Positions 33,854 through 44,757 are shown, numbered from the stretch's first letter. The stretch is DNA of 64,000 bases from an uncultured Pelagibacteraceae bacterium (GCA_902579105.1 CACHFM010000001.1:62001-126000); one strand, 5' to 3'. Notes: generated from the letters alone by a model not told the origin. Numbers and translations: made by a program.

Positions 33854-36171
33854 ATTTTTCTTTTATAGTTTAAATATCCAAATATGAATAATAATAGAAT
33901 TGCTATTGGATAAACAATTCCTTTATTCGGTCTATTTGAATTTTCAATCTTAAATTCACTGATATAGTCACCCATTTCAAATCCACTTTTTTTAGCTTGT
34001 CCATTCCACTTTAAAGTATCAACAACTATTCTGTTATCTTGTTTTACTAAATTCATACCATATTCTTCCATTCCATACTTGGCCTCAAAAGTATTTTTAT
34101 TAATTACAAATAACTTATATCTTTCTCCATATGGACTAGGCCGTGTAACTTTAAAGCGTACTTCTTTATTCGGATCTAATTTAATCATATTAATTTGATC
34201 AATATCTTTGTAATCATATTTTGGATAAAATTTATTAAGAACAAACTCAGGAGATAGTAAAGAAATTGAAATTATAAGAAAAATTATTATTTCATACCAT
34301 CTTAATCTATTAATAAACCATCCTTGAGTCGCAGACGTAAATACAAGTATACCTACTAATGAAGTGACAATTACAGTTAAACCGTGCCAAATATTTTCAA
34401 TACCTATTAGTAATAATTCATGATTAAATAAAAATACAATTGGAAGAATTCCAGTTCTTAAACTATACCAAAAGGCTTGAAAACCTGTTTTAAGAGGGTC
34501 TCCACCTGAAATTGCTGCAGCAGCATAGGATGCAAGACCTACTGGTGGAGTTACATCAGCCATTAAACCAAAATAAAAAACAAATAAATGAACAGCTATA
34601 ATTGGAAAAATAAAACCAGAAGCATTTCCAACATCAACCAGAACTGTTGCCATTAACGAAGCAACGACTACATAATTTGCGGTAGTTGGTAAACCCATTC
34701 CTAAAAGCAAACATAAAATAATTGTTAAAAATAATAATATTGTAACATTGTCTTTTGCAATAGACTCGATAACTATAATTAAATTTGTACTTAGTCCTGT
34801 AGATCCTACTGCTCCTACAATAATACCTGCTGTAGCTATTGCTATTCCTACACCAACCATATTTAAAGCACCTTTTTCAAAACCAACTATAGTTTGATTA
34901 AACCATGATTTAAGAGCATCTTTTTTATTAGAATCTTTTATCAGTAAATAAATTAAATTTACGAAAATTAATGAAACAGTTGCATAAAAAATAGAATAAG
35001 AAGCTGTAAACCTTAAATAAACTAACATATATATCAGAACAAAGATTGGTATTAAGAAATGAATTCCTGATAAAAATGTCTTTCTTAAATTAGGAACATC
35101 TGAATCATCCATTCCTTTTAAATTTAATTTTAAAGCTTCAAGATGAGAAATATAAAATAAAGCAATATAAGATATTACTGCTGGCAAAAAAGCATGTTTA
35201 ACAACTTCAAAATAAGTAACACCAATAAAACTTGCCATAACAAATGCAGCTGCTCCCATAACTGGAGGCATTATTTGACCATTAACTGAAGACGATACTT
35301 CAATTGCACCTGCTTTTTCCTTAGAAAAACCAGTTTTTTTCATTATTGGAATTGTGAAAGTTCCAGTTGTCACTGTATTTGCTATTGAAGATCCTGATAT
35401 TAAGCCAGTCATACCTGAGCCTAAAATTGCTGCCTTTGCAGGCCCACCTCTCATTTTTCCAACCATTGCAAAAGCCAAATTTAAGAAATATTTTCCACCA
35501 CCTGCAGTTTCTAAAAGTCCACCAAATAAAACAAATAAAAAAATAAAGTCTACTGAAACACCAATCGGAATACCAAATATAGCTTCTTGATCAAGCCACT
35601 GAAAACCAACTAACCTATTTAATGAAAGTCCTCCGTGTGAAATTATTTCTGGAGCATATCTTCCATAATAAGAAAATAATAAAAAGCAAATTGCAATAAT
35701 AACTAATGGTAAACCTATTGCTCTTCTAGTTGCTTCAAGTAAAATTAAAATGCCACAACTACCAATAATTAATTCAATAGGTATTATAAAATTTTCTCCA
35801 ATAGTAATATTTAAAAGTACACCTCCTCTATCAACTAACTGATCATAAAAAAAATAAATATAAAGACATGAAAAAGCCCCTACAAAACTAATTAAAATAT
35901 CAAATATTGAAATTTTTTTTCCTTTATAAATTGGGTGAATCAAAAAAGCTAAAGTTAAAGCAAAACCTAAATGAATAGCTCTTGCTGGTAGACCTTTAAA
36001 CATTCCAATATTAAACATAAAGGGGAAAGGCGAAGCGTACCAAAGCTGGAATAATGACCAAATAATTGCAATTGATGCAACAATTTTTAAATGTAAGCCA
36101 GTAAGATTTTTTGTAGGTGATAGATCCTCTCTAATCTTACTTTTGACTTTTTCACTAATGTTTTGATTCAT
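33850..36171 (-). CDS. TRAP transporter fused small and large permease (TAXI type)
   Basis: 773 aa polytopic; GGLLETAGGGKYFLNLAFAMVGKMRGGPAKAAILGSGMTGLISGSSIANTVTTGTFTIPIMKK, LLLGMGLPTTANYVVVA. Confidence 0.93.
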   Translation of the reverse strand: MNQNISEKVKSKIREDLSPTKNLTGLHLKIVASIAIIWSLFQLWYASPFPFMFNIGMFKGLPARAIHLGFALTLAFLIHPIYKGKKISIFDILISFVGAFSCLYIYFFYDQLVDRGGVLLNITIGENFIIPIELIIGSCGILILLEATRRAIGLPLVIIAICFLLFSYYGRYAPEIISHGGLSLNRLVGFQWLDQEAIFGIPIGVSVDFIFLFVLFGGLLETAGGGKYFLNLAFAMVGKMRGGPAKAAILGSGMTGLISGSSIANTVTTGTFTIPIMKKTGFSKEKAGAIEVSSSVNGQIMPPVMGAAAFVMASFIGVTYFEVVKHAFLPAVISYIALFYISHLEALKLNLKGMDDSDVPNLRKTFLSGIHFLIPIFVLIYMLVYLRFTASYSIFYATVSLIFVNLIYLLIKDSNKKDALKSWFNQTIVGFEKGALNMVGVGIAIATAGIIVGAVGSTGLSTNLIIVIESIAKDNVTILLFLTIILCLLLGMGLPTTANYVVVASLMATVLVDVGNASGFIFPIIAVHLFVFYFGLMADVTPPVGLASYAAAAISGGDPLKTGFQAFWYSLRTGILPIVFLFNHELLLIGIENIWHGLTVIVTSLVGILVFTSATQGWFINRLRWYEIIIFLIISISLLSPEFVLNKFYPKYDYKDIDQINMIKLDPNKEVRFKVTRPSPYGERYKLFVINKNTFEAKYGMEEYGMNLVKQDNRIVVDTLKWNGQAKKSGFEMGDYISEFKIENSNRPNKGIVYPIAILLLFIFGYLNYKRKI

Positions 36172-36195
36172 TATAAAAAAATACTCTATTATAAA

Positions 36196-36226
36196 AAAAA
36201 AGGCCCGATAAAAATCAGGCCTTTTA
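36196..36226. terminator. Intrinsic terminator-like hairpin between TAXI SBP and TRAP permease genes
   Basis: AAAAAAGGCCCGATAAAAATCAGGCCTTTT; GC stem flanked by A/T tracts on both strands. Confidence 0.75.
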
Positions 36227-36245
36227 GTTTAATTCAATGATTTGA

Positions 36246-37250
36246 TTACATTAATCCAACTTCTTTATAGTATCTTTTAGCACCCTCGTGTAAAGGAGCT
36301 GATAATCCATCGGCAATCATATCTTCCTTTTTCAATGGAGCAAAAGCAGGATGTTGTTTTCTAAAATCATCAAAGTTTTCAAATACTGCTTTAACTACTA
36401 AATAAACAAGATCTGCTTCAACTGCATTACTTGTTACAACAGTTGCTTTAACACCAAAAGTAGTAGCATCTTTTTTTTGTCCTGTATATGTACCAGCTGG
36501 TATTACAGCTTTTGCATAATAATCAGCACCATCAATTAAACCTTGAACTTCAGATCCAGTTAAATTTATAGGTGAAGCTTTTGCTGCACAAGTTGCTGCC
36601 TGTTCCATAGCTCCATTTGGAAATCCTACAGAATATCCAAAAGCATCTATTTTTCCATCACATAAAGCTTTAACTTGCTCAGATGAAGTTAACTCGGTAG
36701 TTGATTTGAAGAAACTATTATCAACACCTTTCGCTTTCATAAGCTCTTCCATAGTTCCTCTTTGTCCAGAACCAGGATTACCTATATTAACAACTTTTCC
36801 TTTTAAGCCAGCAAAATCTTTAATTTTTGCTTTTTTTCTAGCCCAAATTTGGAAAGGTTCATTGTGGACTGAAAATACAGCTCTTAAGCCTTTAAACTGT
36901 TTTCCTTCCCATTTACTAGATCCATTTACAGCATGAAATTGCCAGTCTGACTGGGCAACACCAAATTGAAATTCCCCAGCAGCAATTTGACCAATATTAT
37001 AGTTTGATCCACCAGTTGAAGGCGCTGTGCATCTGTAAGCTTTATCTATACCCTTTTTTCTTCCATGTTCTTTAGCAATTGCTGATTTGTGTAACATTTT
37101 ACAAATAGCATTACCCGTTTGGAAATAAACTCCGGTAGGACCTCCGGTTCCTATCGTGAAGAACTCTGCTGATTTTGCAACACTTGTCAAAGACAACGAA
37201 GCAACTAAAATCAGTAAAGCACTTGATAGAGATGTAATTATTTTTTTCAT
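36246..37250 (-). CDS. TAXI family TRAP solute-binding protein
   Basis: Signal peptide, FFTIGTGGPTGVYFQTGNAICKM, FQFGVAQSDWQFHA, VVNIGNPGSGQRGTMEELM. Confidence 0.94.
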   Translation of the reverse strand: MKKIITSLSSALLILVASLSLTSVAKSAEFFTIGTGGPTGVYFQTGNAICKMLHKSAIAKEHGRKKGIDKAYRCTAPSTGGSNYNIGQIAAGEFQFGVAQSDWQFHAVNGSSKWEGKQFKGLRAVFSVHNEPFQIWARKKAKIKDFAGLKGKVVNIGNPGSGQRGTMEELMKAKGVDNSFFKSTTELTSSEQVKALCDGKIDAFGYSVGFPNGAMEQAATCAAKASPINLTGSEVQGLIDGADYYAKAVIPAGTYTGQKKDATTFGVKATVVTSNAVEADLVYLVVKAVFENFDDFRKQHPAFAPLKKEDMIADGLSAPLHEGAKRYYKEVGLM

Positions 37251-37321
37251 GTATTCCTCCCTATATCGTTTTTTTATATTTTAATCTTAACAGGAAATAT
37301 TTGGATATGTATAGTAAGATT

Positions 37322-38548
37322 TTATATTGATTCTGACCATTTTTTTAACTTATCAACACCTTCAACTATTTTAGGTGCAAATTTTAAAATTAAATTATTT
37401 TTTATCATTTGTTCATTTTGGGTTTCTTGCATAAATTTTTTACCATCAAAATCGGTAAAACTTAATCTAACTAACATTCTAGTTTTATCAAATCCAAAGT
37501 CAGATCCTGGTAGCAAAGCTACTCCAGTTTTAATTAATATATCATTACACATCTCAGAAGAGGATTTAAATTTTTTATTTAAAAATTCTGGCATTAAATA
37601 AAAACCTCCTTGAGGTTTGTTAATTAAAATTTTATTTGACTTTAAATTCTCATAAACATATTCGCCTACAGCTTTTAAAATATCTCTAGATTTATCAATA
37701 TATTTTGTATGGTCATTTTCATAAGCTTTTATTGCAGCATATTGAATAGGAGCACTAACAGAAGAAAAAGTTTCACTTGCTAATACATTAATCATACTTC
37801 TAATTTCCTTTAAATCGTTAGGAACTAAAAAATAACCCAGTCTCCACCCTCCAGCTCCACACCATTTACTTAATCCAGTACTGATAATTGTTTTTTCAGG
37901 ACAAAAATTAGAAATTGACTCATAATTATTTTTAAAACTTAATTCAGAATATATTTCATCTGATAAAATAATAAGATTATATTTATTAGCAATATCTGAA
38001 ATTTCTTTTAGATTTTCACAAATTTGACCAGAAGGATTATTTGGTGAATTTAATAAAATTAAATAATTTTTATTTTTATCTTTTAAAATTATTTCTTCAA
38101 TTTCAATAGCTGTTGGAAACCAATTATTTTCTCTTTTAGTTTGTAAAATGTGAGTTTTATTTCTACCTAGAATTGCTTGAGGCATATAAGATACCCAACT
38201 AGGTGCGGGTAATATAATTTCACCATCAAAAATTACATGTAATAAAAACATTAATTCTTTCGAACCAGGTCCAATAATTACATTTTCAGATTTATAGTTA
38301 TAATTTTTTTTATTTGAAGTATATTTTGCAACTGCCTCTCTAAGTTCAGACAGACCCTGTATTGGTAAATATTTGTTTTTATGAGCGTTATTTTTCAATT
38401 CTTGAACAATATCCTCTGGTACTTTAAATGGGGATTGCCCAAAACCAAATTTAAAAATTTTTTTTCCTTTTTTTTCTAGTTCTAGTGATTTTTCATTAAT
38501 TGCTAGAGTAGAAGATGGTTTTAAATTTTTAACTAAATTTTTTAACAT
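37322..38548 (-). CDS. PLP-dependent class I/II aminotransferase
   Basis: LLNSPNNPSGQI, SDEIYSELSF, STGLSKWCGAGGWRLGY. Confidence 0.9.
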   Translation of the reverse strand: MLKNLVKNLKPSSTLAINEKSLELEKKGKKIFKFGFGQSPFKVPEDIVQELKNNAHKNKYLPIQGLSELREAVAKYTSNKKNYNYKSENVIIGPGSKELMFLLHVIFDGEIILPAPSWVSYMPQAILGRNKTHILQTKRENNWFPTAIEIEEIILKDKNKNYLILLNSPNNPSGQICENLKEISDIANKYNLIILSDEIYSELSFKNNYESISNFCPEKTIISTGLSKWCGAGGWRLGYFLVPNDLKEIRSMINVLASETFSSVSAPIQYAAIKAYENDHTKYIDKSRDILKAVGEYVYENLKSNKILINKPQGGFYLMPEFLNKKFKSSSEMCNDILIKTGVALLPGSDFGFDKTRMLVRLSFTDFDGKKFMQETQNEQMIKNNLILKFAPKIVEGVDKLKKWSESI

Positions 38549-40510
38549 TTAATAACTTAATTCTTTAAGATTTTTAAATTGCTTTAATGCTTGTGGATTT
38601 GCTAAAGCCTCTTTATTTTTAATAATATTTCCTTCAATCACATTTTTTACAGCCAATTCAACTATTTTGCCGCTTTTAGTTCTTGGAATATCTTTGACTA
38701 CAATTATTTTACTTGGAACATGTCTTGGAGATGTATTTTTTCTTATTTGATTTTTTATTTTTTTTAATAAATCTTTAGTAAAATTAAATTTTTCATTCAT
38801 CACTATAAATAAAATAACTCTAATATCATTATCCCATGATTGTCCTACTACAATAGATTCTTTTATTTGAGTAAATTTTTCAACCTCTGAATAAATTTCA
38901 GCAGTTCCTAGTCTAACACCTCCTGGATTCAAAGTAGTATCTGATCTTCCATGAATTATAAAGCCTCCTGTATTTTTTATTTCTGCAAAATCACCATGAT
39001 ACCAATTATTGGTAAATCTATTGAAATATGCTTCTTTTAATTTTTTATCATTTTTATCATTCCAAAATTTCAAAGGCATAGAAGGAAAAGGATTTTTACA
39101 AACTAATTCACCTTTTCTATTTTTTACAGACTTACCTTTATCATTAAAAATATCTACATCTAAACCTAACCCATTATTTTGAATTTCACCCCTATGAACT
39201 GGTTGATATAAGTTACCTAGTACAAAACAAGAGACTATATCGGTACCACCTGAAATTGATGATAAATGAACTTTTTTTTTAACGTTTTTATATATGTATT
39301 CAAATCCATCATTTGATAATGGAGAACCAGTTGAACAAATTGTTTTTAAATTATTAAGTTTATATTTATATTTTAATGAAGGATTAAGTTTACGCAGAGC
39401 ATCAATATATTTTGCACTTACCCCTAGCAATGTTATTTTTTCTCTATCAGCGATCTTTAATAATAAATCATTTTTTTTAAACATCGGAGATCCATCAAAT
39501 AAAACTATGGAGGCTTTAGAGGCCAATACACTGACTAGCCAATTCCACATCATCCAGCCACAAGTAGTAAAATAAAAAACATTATCACCCTCTTTTATAT
39601 CACAATGAAGTTGATGTTCTTTTTTATGTTGGATTAGTACTCCTCCAGTTCTATGACAAATACATTTTGGTTTACCTGTGGTACCGCTAGAGTAAAGTAT
39701 TGCAAGTTCATGTTCAAAATCAAAATTAAAGTAATTTATTTTATTAGAATTAATTTTCATTAATTCATTCCACTTAAATATTCTAACTTTTTTAAATTTT
39801 TTGTTATGTTTTATAAAGTTTTTTCCAGGATAATTTGTGATAATAACATTTTTTATAGAAGGTATCGCTTTTAAAATTTCTGGAAGTCTATTTAAAATAT
39901 TTATTTGTTTACCATTATAAAAATATTGATCTGTAATAAATAATATTTTTGGATTAATTTGTGAAAATCTCTCAATTACTCCTTTAACCCCAAAATCAGG
40001 TGAACATGAAGACCATATTGCACCGACTGATGCTGTGGCAATAAAAGCTTCCACAGTTTCAATGGTATTTGGCATATAAGCTGCAACTCTATCTTTTGGT
40101 CTAATTTTTTTATTTTTAAATAATTGTGCTAAATTACTTATATCCTGATTTAATTCTGCCCAACTTCTTTCCTCTCTAAATCCATTTTCGCTAATAAAAG
40201 TTATTGCTTTTTCATTATTATTTTTTGATAATAAATTTTCTGCAAAATTCAATTTGCTATTAGGTAAAAATAAATTTTTATAAAATGTTTTTGATTTTTT
40301 AATTTTTTTAGCACTTTTTATCCCTTTAATTTTAGCAAAATCCCAAAAAGAACTCCAAAATTCTGGAGAATTTTTAATACTCCAATCTAGTATCTTTTTA
40401 TAATTATTATTAAAATTATTATTAAATTTTTTTGAAATATATTTTTCAAAAGCAAAAAGTATTGAATTTTTTTTTTGTATTGAAGATGCTTCCCAAAGTT
40501 TTTTGATCAT
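38549..40510 (-). CDS. Acetoacetyl-CoA synthetase-like AMP-forming ligase
   Basis: N-terminal ACS-like domain, ILYSSGTTGKPKCICHRTGG, WYHGDFAEI, HGRSDTTLNPGGVRLGTAEIY typical of acetoacetate-CoA ligases. Confidence 0.88.
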   Translation of the reverse strand: MIKKLWEASSIQKKNSILFAFEKYISKKFNNNFNNNYKKILDWSIKNSPEFWSSFWDFAKIKGIKSAKKIKKSKTFYKNLFLPNSKLNFAENLLSKNNNEKAITFISENGFREERSWAELNQDISNLAQLFKNKKIRPKDRVAAYMPNTIETVEAFIATASVGAIWSSCSPDFGVKGVIERFSQINPKILFITDQYFYNGKQINILNRLPEILKAIPSIKNVIITNYPGKNFIKHNKKFKKVRIFKWNELMKINSNKINYFNFDFEHELAILYSSGTTGKPKCICHRTGGVLIQHKKEHQLHCDIKEGDNVFYFTTCGWMMWNWLVSVLASKASIVLFDGSPMFKKNDLLLKIADREKITLLGVSAKYIDALRKLNPSLKYKYKLNNLKTICSTGSPLSNDGFEYIYKNVKKKVHLSSISGGTDIVSCFVLGNLYQPVHRGEIQNNGLGLDVDIFNDKGKSVKNRKGELVCKNPFPSMPLKFWNDKNDKKLKEAYFNRFTNNWYHGDFAEIKNTGGFIIHGRSDTTLNPGGVRLGTAEIYSEVEKFTQIKESIVVGQSWDNDIRVILFIVMNEKFNFTKDLLKKIKNQIRKNTSPRHVPSKIIVVKDIPRTKSGKIVELAVKNVIEGNIIKNKEALANPQALKQFKNLKELSY

Positions 40511-40683
40511 ATTTTTTTTAAATTACTATTATAGAATTAATCTTATTTATGTTAATCTAACTATAATTTATAAGTAAAATGAGAACTTTTTATCTGCTGA
40601 TTCGGTCATGTTTTAGCCTATTTTTGTTCTTTAACAGCAACAACATCTGGTAGGTAAAAAATAAAATATACCAAAAGTAGAAT

Positions 40684-43164
40684 ATGTCTAAACATAAAAT
40701 TACAGCTGTTCTTGGTCCTACTAATACTGGCAAAACCCACCTTGCTATAGAAACCATGCTTTCTTTTGATTCTGGCATGATTGGTTTTCCTTTAAGATTA
40801 TTGGCTAGAGAAGTTTATGACAAAGTAATAAAAAAAATTAGTTTAGATAAAGTTGCTTTAATCACAGGTGAAGAAAAAATAATTCCAAATAATGCAAAAT
40901 ATTTTTTATGTACAGTTGAGTCTATGCCAATTGATAAATATTTAGATTTTGTTGGTGTAGACGAAATTCAAATGTGTGCAGATCATGAACGTGGTCATAT
41001 TTTTACTGATAGATTATTAAATATGAGAGGTGAAAAACTCACTATGTTTATGGGTTCTAACACTATTAAAAATATAATATCTAAGTTAGATGATGATGTA
41101 GAATTTATAAATAGAGATCGCTTATCAAGACTTACATACGAAGGTCATAAAAAAATTTCAAGAATAAATAGAAAAACTGCGATAATAGCTTTTTCAGCTG
41201 AAGAAGTTTATGGAATAGCTGAATTAATTAGAAGACAAAAGGGTGGGGCTGCAATTGTAATGGGTTCTCTAAGTCCTAAAACAAGAAATGCTCAAGTAGA
41301 ACTATATCAATCTGGAGATGTTGACTTTTTAGTAGCAACTGATGCTATTGGAATGGGTATTAATATGGACTTAGATAACGTTTATTTTTCTAATCTTAAA
41401 AAATTTGATGGGAAAAAATTAAGAAAACTAAATCTATCTGAAATAGGTCAAATTTCTGGAAGAGCTGGTAGATACTTAAATGATGGAAACTTTGGTATTA
41501 CTGGAGACTGTAAAGAAATAGCTGCAGAAGATGTTGAACTATTAGAAAATCATAAGTTTGAAGAAGTTCGGACTTTATTTTGGAGAAATTCTAATTTAAA
41601 TTTTAATAATCATCTAAGTTTAATTAAATCATTAGAGGAAAAACCTCAAATGAGTTGGTTAAGAAAAATTAATGAATGTGAAGATGAAAAAGCTTTGAAA
41701 TATTTTTTAAAAGATAAGAATTTAATTAATTTACAATTTGACAAAGAAATACTAGGTCTTTTATGGGAATGTTGTCAAATACCAGATTTTGTAAAAAAAA
41801 CTTACGGGAATCACTATGAGGTTATAAGTAATGTTTTTAAGTTTTTAATTAGTAAAAAAGGTCAAATTACTAATGATTTTATGAGATTACAGTTAATAAA
41901 ACTGGATAAATTAGAGGGAAATGTCGATTCTTTATCAAATAGAATTGCAAATGTCAGAACTTGGTCTTATGTTTCAAATAAAAATAATTGGATAGAAAAT
42001 CAAGATTATTGGATTGAAAAAACTAAACTTTTAGAAGATAGACTCTCAGACAGACTTCATGAAGAACTTACAAAAACATTTATTGATAAAAGAGCAAGTA
42101 TTCTTGCTAGAGGTTTAAAACAAGATATGGAATTTAAAACGGAAATTTTAGATAATAATAATATCAAGATTGATGATCAACTTATTGGAAAAATAAACGG
42201 TCTTAAATTAAAACTCGATTTAAAAAAAGGTGCTTTAGAAACTGATATTAAATCACTTAAAAAAGCTGCAAGACAAACTTTAGGACCTGAACTTGAAAAA
42301 AGAATTCAAACTATTATTGATACTGGTCTGATTGAACTAAATGAAGACTTTAAAATTTATTGGAATAGTTTCCCTATAGCAAAATTATCCAAAGGAAATG
42401 ACTATTTAAACCCAAATATTGAACTTGTTGTTGATGAAATAATAGAAGAAAATCAAAAACAAAAATTAAGTGAATATATAAATAAATGGATAAAAAATAA
42501 AATTAGCACAATATTAAAGAGTCTTGTTGATTTAAAAAATCTTAAAGAAAAGAATTCTTCTATTAAAGCCTTAGCTTATCAATTATATGAAAATAATGGA
42601 GTATTAAAAAGAGATCAAGTTTCTGAATACATAAAAAAACTTGGACAAAATGAGAGAAAAATTTTAAGAGATTTAGGAGTAAAATTTGGAAGATATCATA
42701 TTTTTTTATATCAATTAATAAAACCAGAACCTGTATCTTTAAGAACGCTATTATGGAAAAATTTTCATCAGAAATATTATAATTTAAAGCCACCTACTTT
42801 TGGTCTTAATTTTTTAGACGATAAAGACTCTAAAAATAAAAATTTTATGTTGCTTTGTGGATTTGAAAAATTTGATACAATTTTTGTTAGGATTGATATT
42901 TTAGAAAGATTATTTGTGCAAATAATAAACTCAGACTTAAAAGAAAATAAAGAAATAAAAGTAATTCCAGAAATGTTAAATCTTTTAGGTTGTAGCAAAG
43001 ATAATTTCAAAAAACTTTTACAAAAAATGGGGTATAAAATTTTTGATAAAAAAGATGAAATATTTTTTAAATATAACCCTATTAAAAAATTCAAAAAAAA
43101 TGAAAACAAAAAACCTTCTAACGAAAGTCCTTTTAAAATATTAAAAAATTTAAATCTTAATTAA
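40684..43164 (+). CDS. SUV3-like DExH RNA helicase
   Basis: AVLGPTNTGKTHLAIETMLS, IGFPLRLLAREVYD, VDEIQMCADHERGHIFTDRLL, GQISGRAGRY. Confidence 0.9.
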   Translation: MSKHKITAVLGPTNTGKTHLAIETMLSFDSGMIGFPLRLLAREVYDKVIKKISLDKVALITGEEKIIPNNAKYFLCTVESMPIDKYLDFVGVDEIQMCADHERGHIFTDRLLNMRGEKLTMFMGSNTIKNIISKLDDDVEFINRDRLSRLTYEGHKKISRINRKTAIIAFSAEEVYGIAELIRRQKGGAAIVMGSLSPKTRNAQVELYQSGDVDFLVATDAIGMGINMDLDNVYFSNLKKFDGKKLRKLNLSEIGQISGRAGRYLNDGNFGITGDCKEIAAEDVELLENHKFEEVRTLFWRNSNLNFNNHLSLIKSLEEKPQMSWLRKINECEDEKALKYFLKDKNLINLQFDKEILGLLWECCQIPDFVKKTYGNHYEVISNVFKFLISKKGQITNDFMRLQLIKLDKLEGNVDSLSNRIANVRTWSYVSNKNNWIENQDYWIEKTKLLEDRLSDRLHEELTKTFIDKRASILARGLKQDMEFKTEILDNNNIKIDDQLIGKINGLKLKLDLKKGALETDIKSLKKAARQTLGPELEKRIQTIIDTGLIELNEDFKIYWNSFPIAKLSKGNDYLNPNIELVVDEIIEENQKQKLSEYINKWIKNKISTILKSLVDLKNLKEKNSSIKALAYQLYENNGVLKRDQVSEYIKKLGQNERKILRDLGVKFGRYHIFLYQLIKPEPVSLRTLLWKNFHQKYYNLKPPTFGLNFLDDKDSKNKNFMLLCGFEKFDTIFVRIDILERLFVQIINSDLKENKEIKVIPEMLNLLGCSKDNFKKLLQKMGYKIFDKKDEIFFKYNPIKKFKKNENKKPSNESPFKILKNLNLN

Positions 43165-43169
43165 TTATT

Positions 43170-43580
43170 ATGTTTTTTAAAAATGAAGAAAATAAAAAAG
43201 AAAATAATTTTTTAATTAATATTTGTGCATTATTGATTCATGCGGCCAAAATTGATGAAAAATATACTAATAAAGAAGAAGAAATTATTAAGAAAACTCT
43301 TATAGAGTTAGGCATAAATAAAGATAATATAGCAACTACAATTAAAGATGCAAAAATCATAGAAGAAAATTCTATTCAAATTTTAGATTTTACTAAAGAA
43401 GTAAAAAATTTATCAGAACAAGATAAAATTAAAATAGTTGAGGCATTGTGGTCTATTATTTATTCAGACAAAGATGCTGATTTATATGAAACTAATTTAA
43501 TGAGAAGACTTGCAGGATTGCTTTATATTGATAATAAAACTATGGGAGATATTAAGGATAAATTTAAAAAAAAAATATAA
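43170..43580 (+). CDS. TerB-family protein
   Basis: [32 protein letters not shown] and [28 protein letters not shown] resemble TerB helical repeats. Confidence 0.78.
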   Translation: MFFKNEENKKENNFLINICALLIHAAKIDEKYTNKEEEIIKKTLIELGINKDNIATTIKDAKIIEENSIQILDFTKEVKNLSEQDKIKIVEALWSIIYSDKDADLYETNLMRRLAGLLYIDNKTMGDIKDKFKKKI

Positions 43581-43906
43581 TGACTTATATTGTTAATGAC
43601 AAATGTATTAAATGTAAATTAACTGACTGTGTTGATGTGTGCCCAGTTGATTGCTTTTATGAAGGCAAAAATATGCTTGTAATTAAACCCGATGAGTGTA
43701 TAGATTGTGGCGTTTGCGAACCAGAATGTCCGGTTGATGCGATTACAGCAGATACAGAGCCTGGAAGTGAAAAATGGTTAGAGATCAATACGAAATATTC
43801 AGAGATCTGGCCGAATATAAGTGAGAAAAAAGATCCTCCAGCGGATCATGAGAAATTTAAAAATGAAGAAAATAAGTACGAAAAATATTTTAAAGAAAAT
43901 CTTTAA
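43580..43906 (+). CDS. fdxA: 7Fe ferredoxin FdxA-like
   Basis: [47 protein letters not shown]. Confidence 0.95.
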   Translation: MTYIVNDKCIKCKLTDCVDVCPVDCFYEGKNMLVIKPDECIDCGVCEPECPVDAITADTEPGSEKWLEINTKYSEIWPNISEKKDPPADHEKFKNEENKYEKYFKENL

Positions 43907-44750
43907 AAGTAAAAATAAAAAAAAAGTTACTAAGCCTAAAACTTCAAAAATAAAAAAAATTACTAAGTCTAAAATTTCAAAAATAAAAAAAGTTAGTAAG
44001 TCTAAAATTTCAAAAATAAAAAAGGTTAATACTAAAAAAATTAAAAAGAAAGCTAAAGTAAATGAAGTAAAAATTGAAACTAAAATAGATAATTTAAGAA
44101 TTCCTAAAAATAATGAAATTAAACCTGAAATTAAAAAGGTAAAAAAACAAGAAACTGCGAAAAAAGAATATAAAATTAAAGATCACGTTGTTTATCCAAA
44201 ACATGGAGTAGGTATAATTAAAGAATTCAAAAAAATTGTAATAGGTGGCATAGATGTAGAATGTTACATTATTGATATTAAGAAAGAAAAATTAGAATTA
44301 AAATTTCCAGTAAACAAACAATCATTACTAAGACCTTTAGCAACTATTAACCAAATAAATAAATGTGTTTCTATTCTTAAAGGCAAACCAAAAATAAAAA
44401 GATCTATGTGGAGTAGAAGAGCCCAAGAATATGAGGCTAAAATTTCATCTGGAAAAATTTATGAATTAGCTGAAGTTGTAAGAGATTTAAATAAAGGTGA
44501 TGATATTATGGTTGATCAATCCTATAGTGAAAGACAATTATTTGAAAAGGCATATGAAAGAATTTTAACTGAATTTCAAGTTGTGCTTGATTTATCATTG
44601 GAAGATTCACAAAAAAAATTAGATAAGGCCCTAAAAAGAAATTTAGATAAACAATCTAAAACTTTAGCTGATACACCGAAAGTTCAAACTACAGATTTGC
44701 CAGAAGAAGAGCCTGTTTCTGAAACAGAAGAAGAGCCTTTAGAGGAATAA
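43863..44750 (+). CDS. carD: CarD family transcriptional regulator with Lys-rich repetitive N-terminal extension
   Basis: [35 protein letters not shown] and [28 protein letters not shown]; start at 43863 (MKKIST) favoured over 43821, but uncertain. Confidence 0.9.
   Translation: MKKISTKNILKKIFKSKNKKKVTKPKTSKIKKITKSKISKIKKVSKSKISKIKKVNTKKIKKKAKVNEVKIETKIDNLRIPKNNEIKPEIKKVKKQETAKKEYKIKDHVVYPKHGVGIIKEFKKIVIGGIDVECYIIDIKKEKLELKFPVNKQSLLRPLATINQINKCVSILKGKPKIKRSMWSRRAQEYEAKISSGKIYELAEVVRDLNKGDDIMVDQSYSERQLFEKAYERILTEFQVVLDLSLEDSQKKLDKALKRNLDKQSKTLADTPKVQTTDLPEEEPVSETEEEPLEE
43926..44024 (+). repeat. Three tandem copies of a 33-bp coding repeat in carD
   Basis: Encodes [11 protein letters not shown] / [11 protein letters not shown] / [11 protein letters not shown]; nucleotide units nearly identical. 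Confidence 0.9.
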
Positions 44751-44757
44751 AAAAAAA

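Noticed and set aside
40590-40778. Minus-strand ORF MPESKESMVSIARWVLPVLVGPRTAVI...
   Set aside because: Mostly the antisense of the SUV3-like helicase Walker A region
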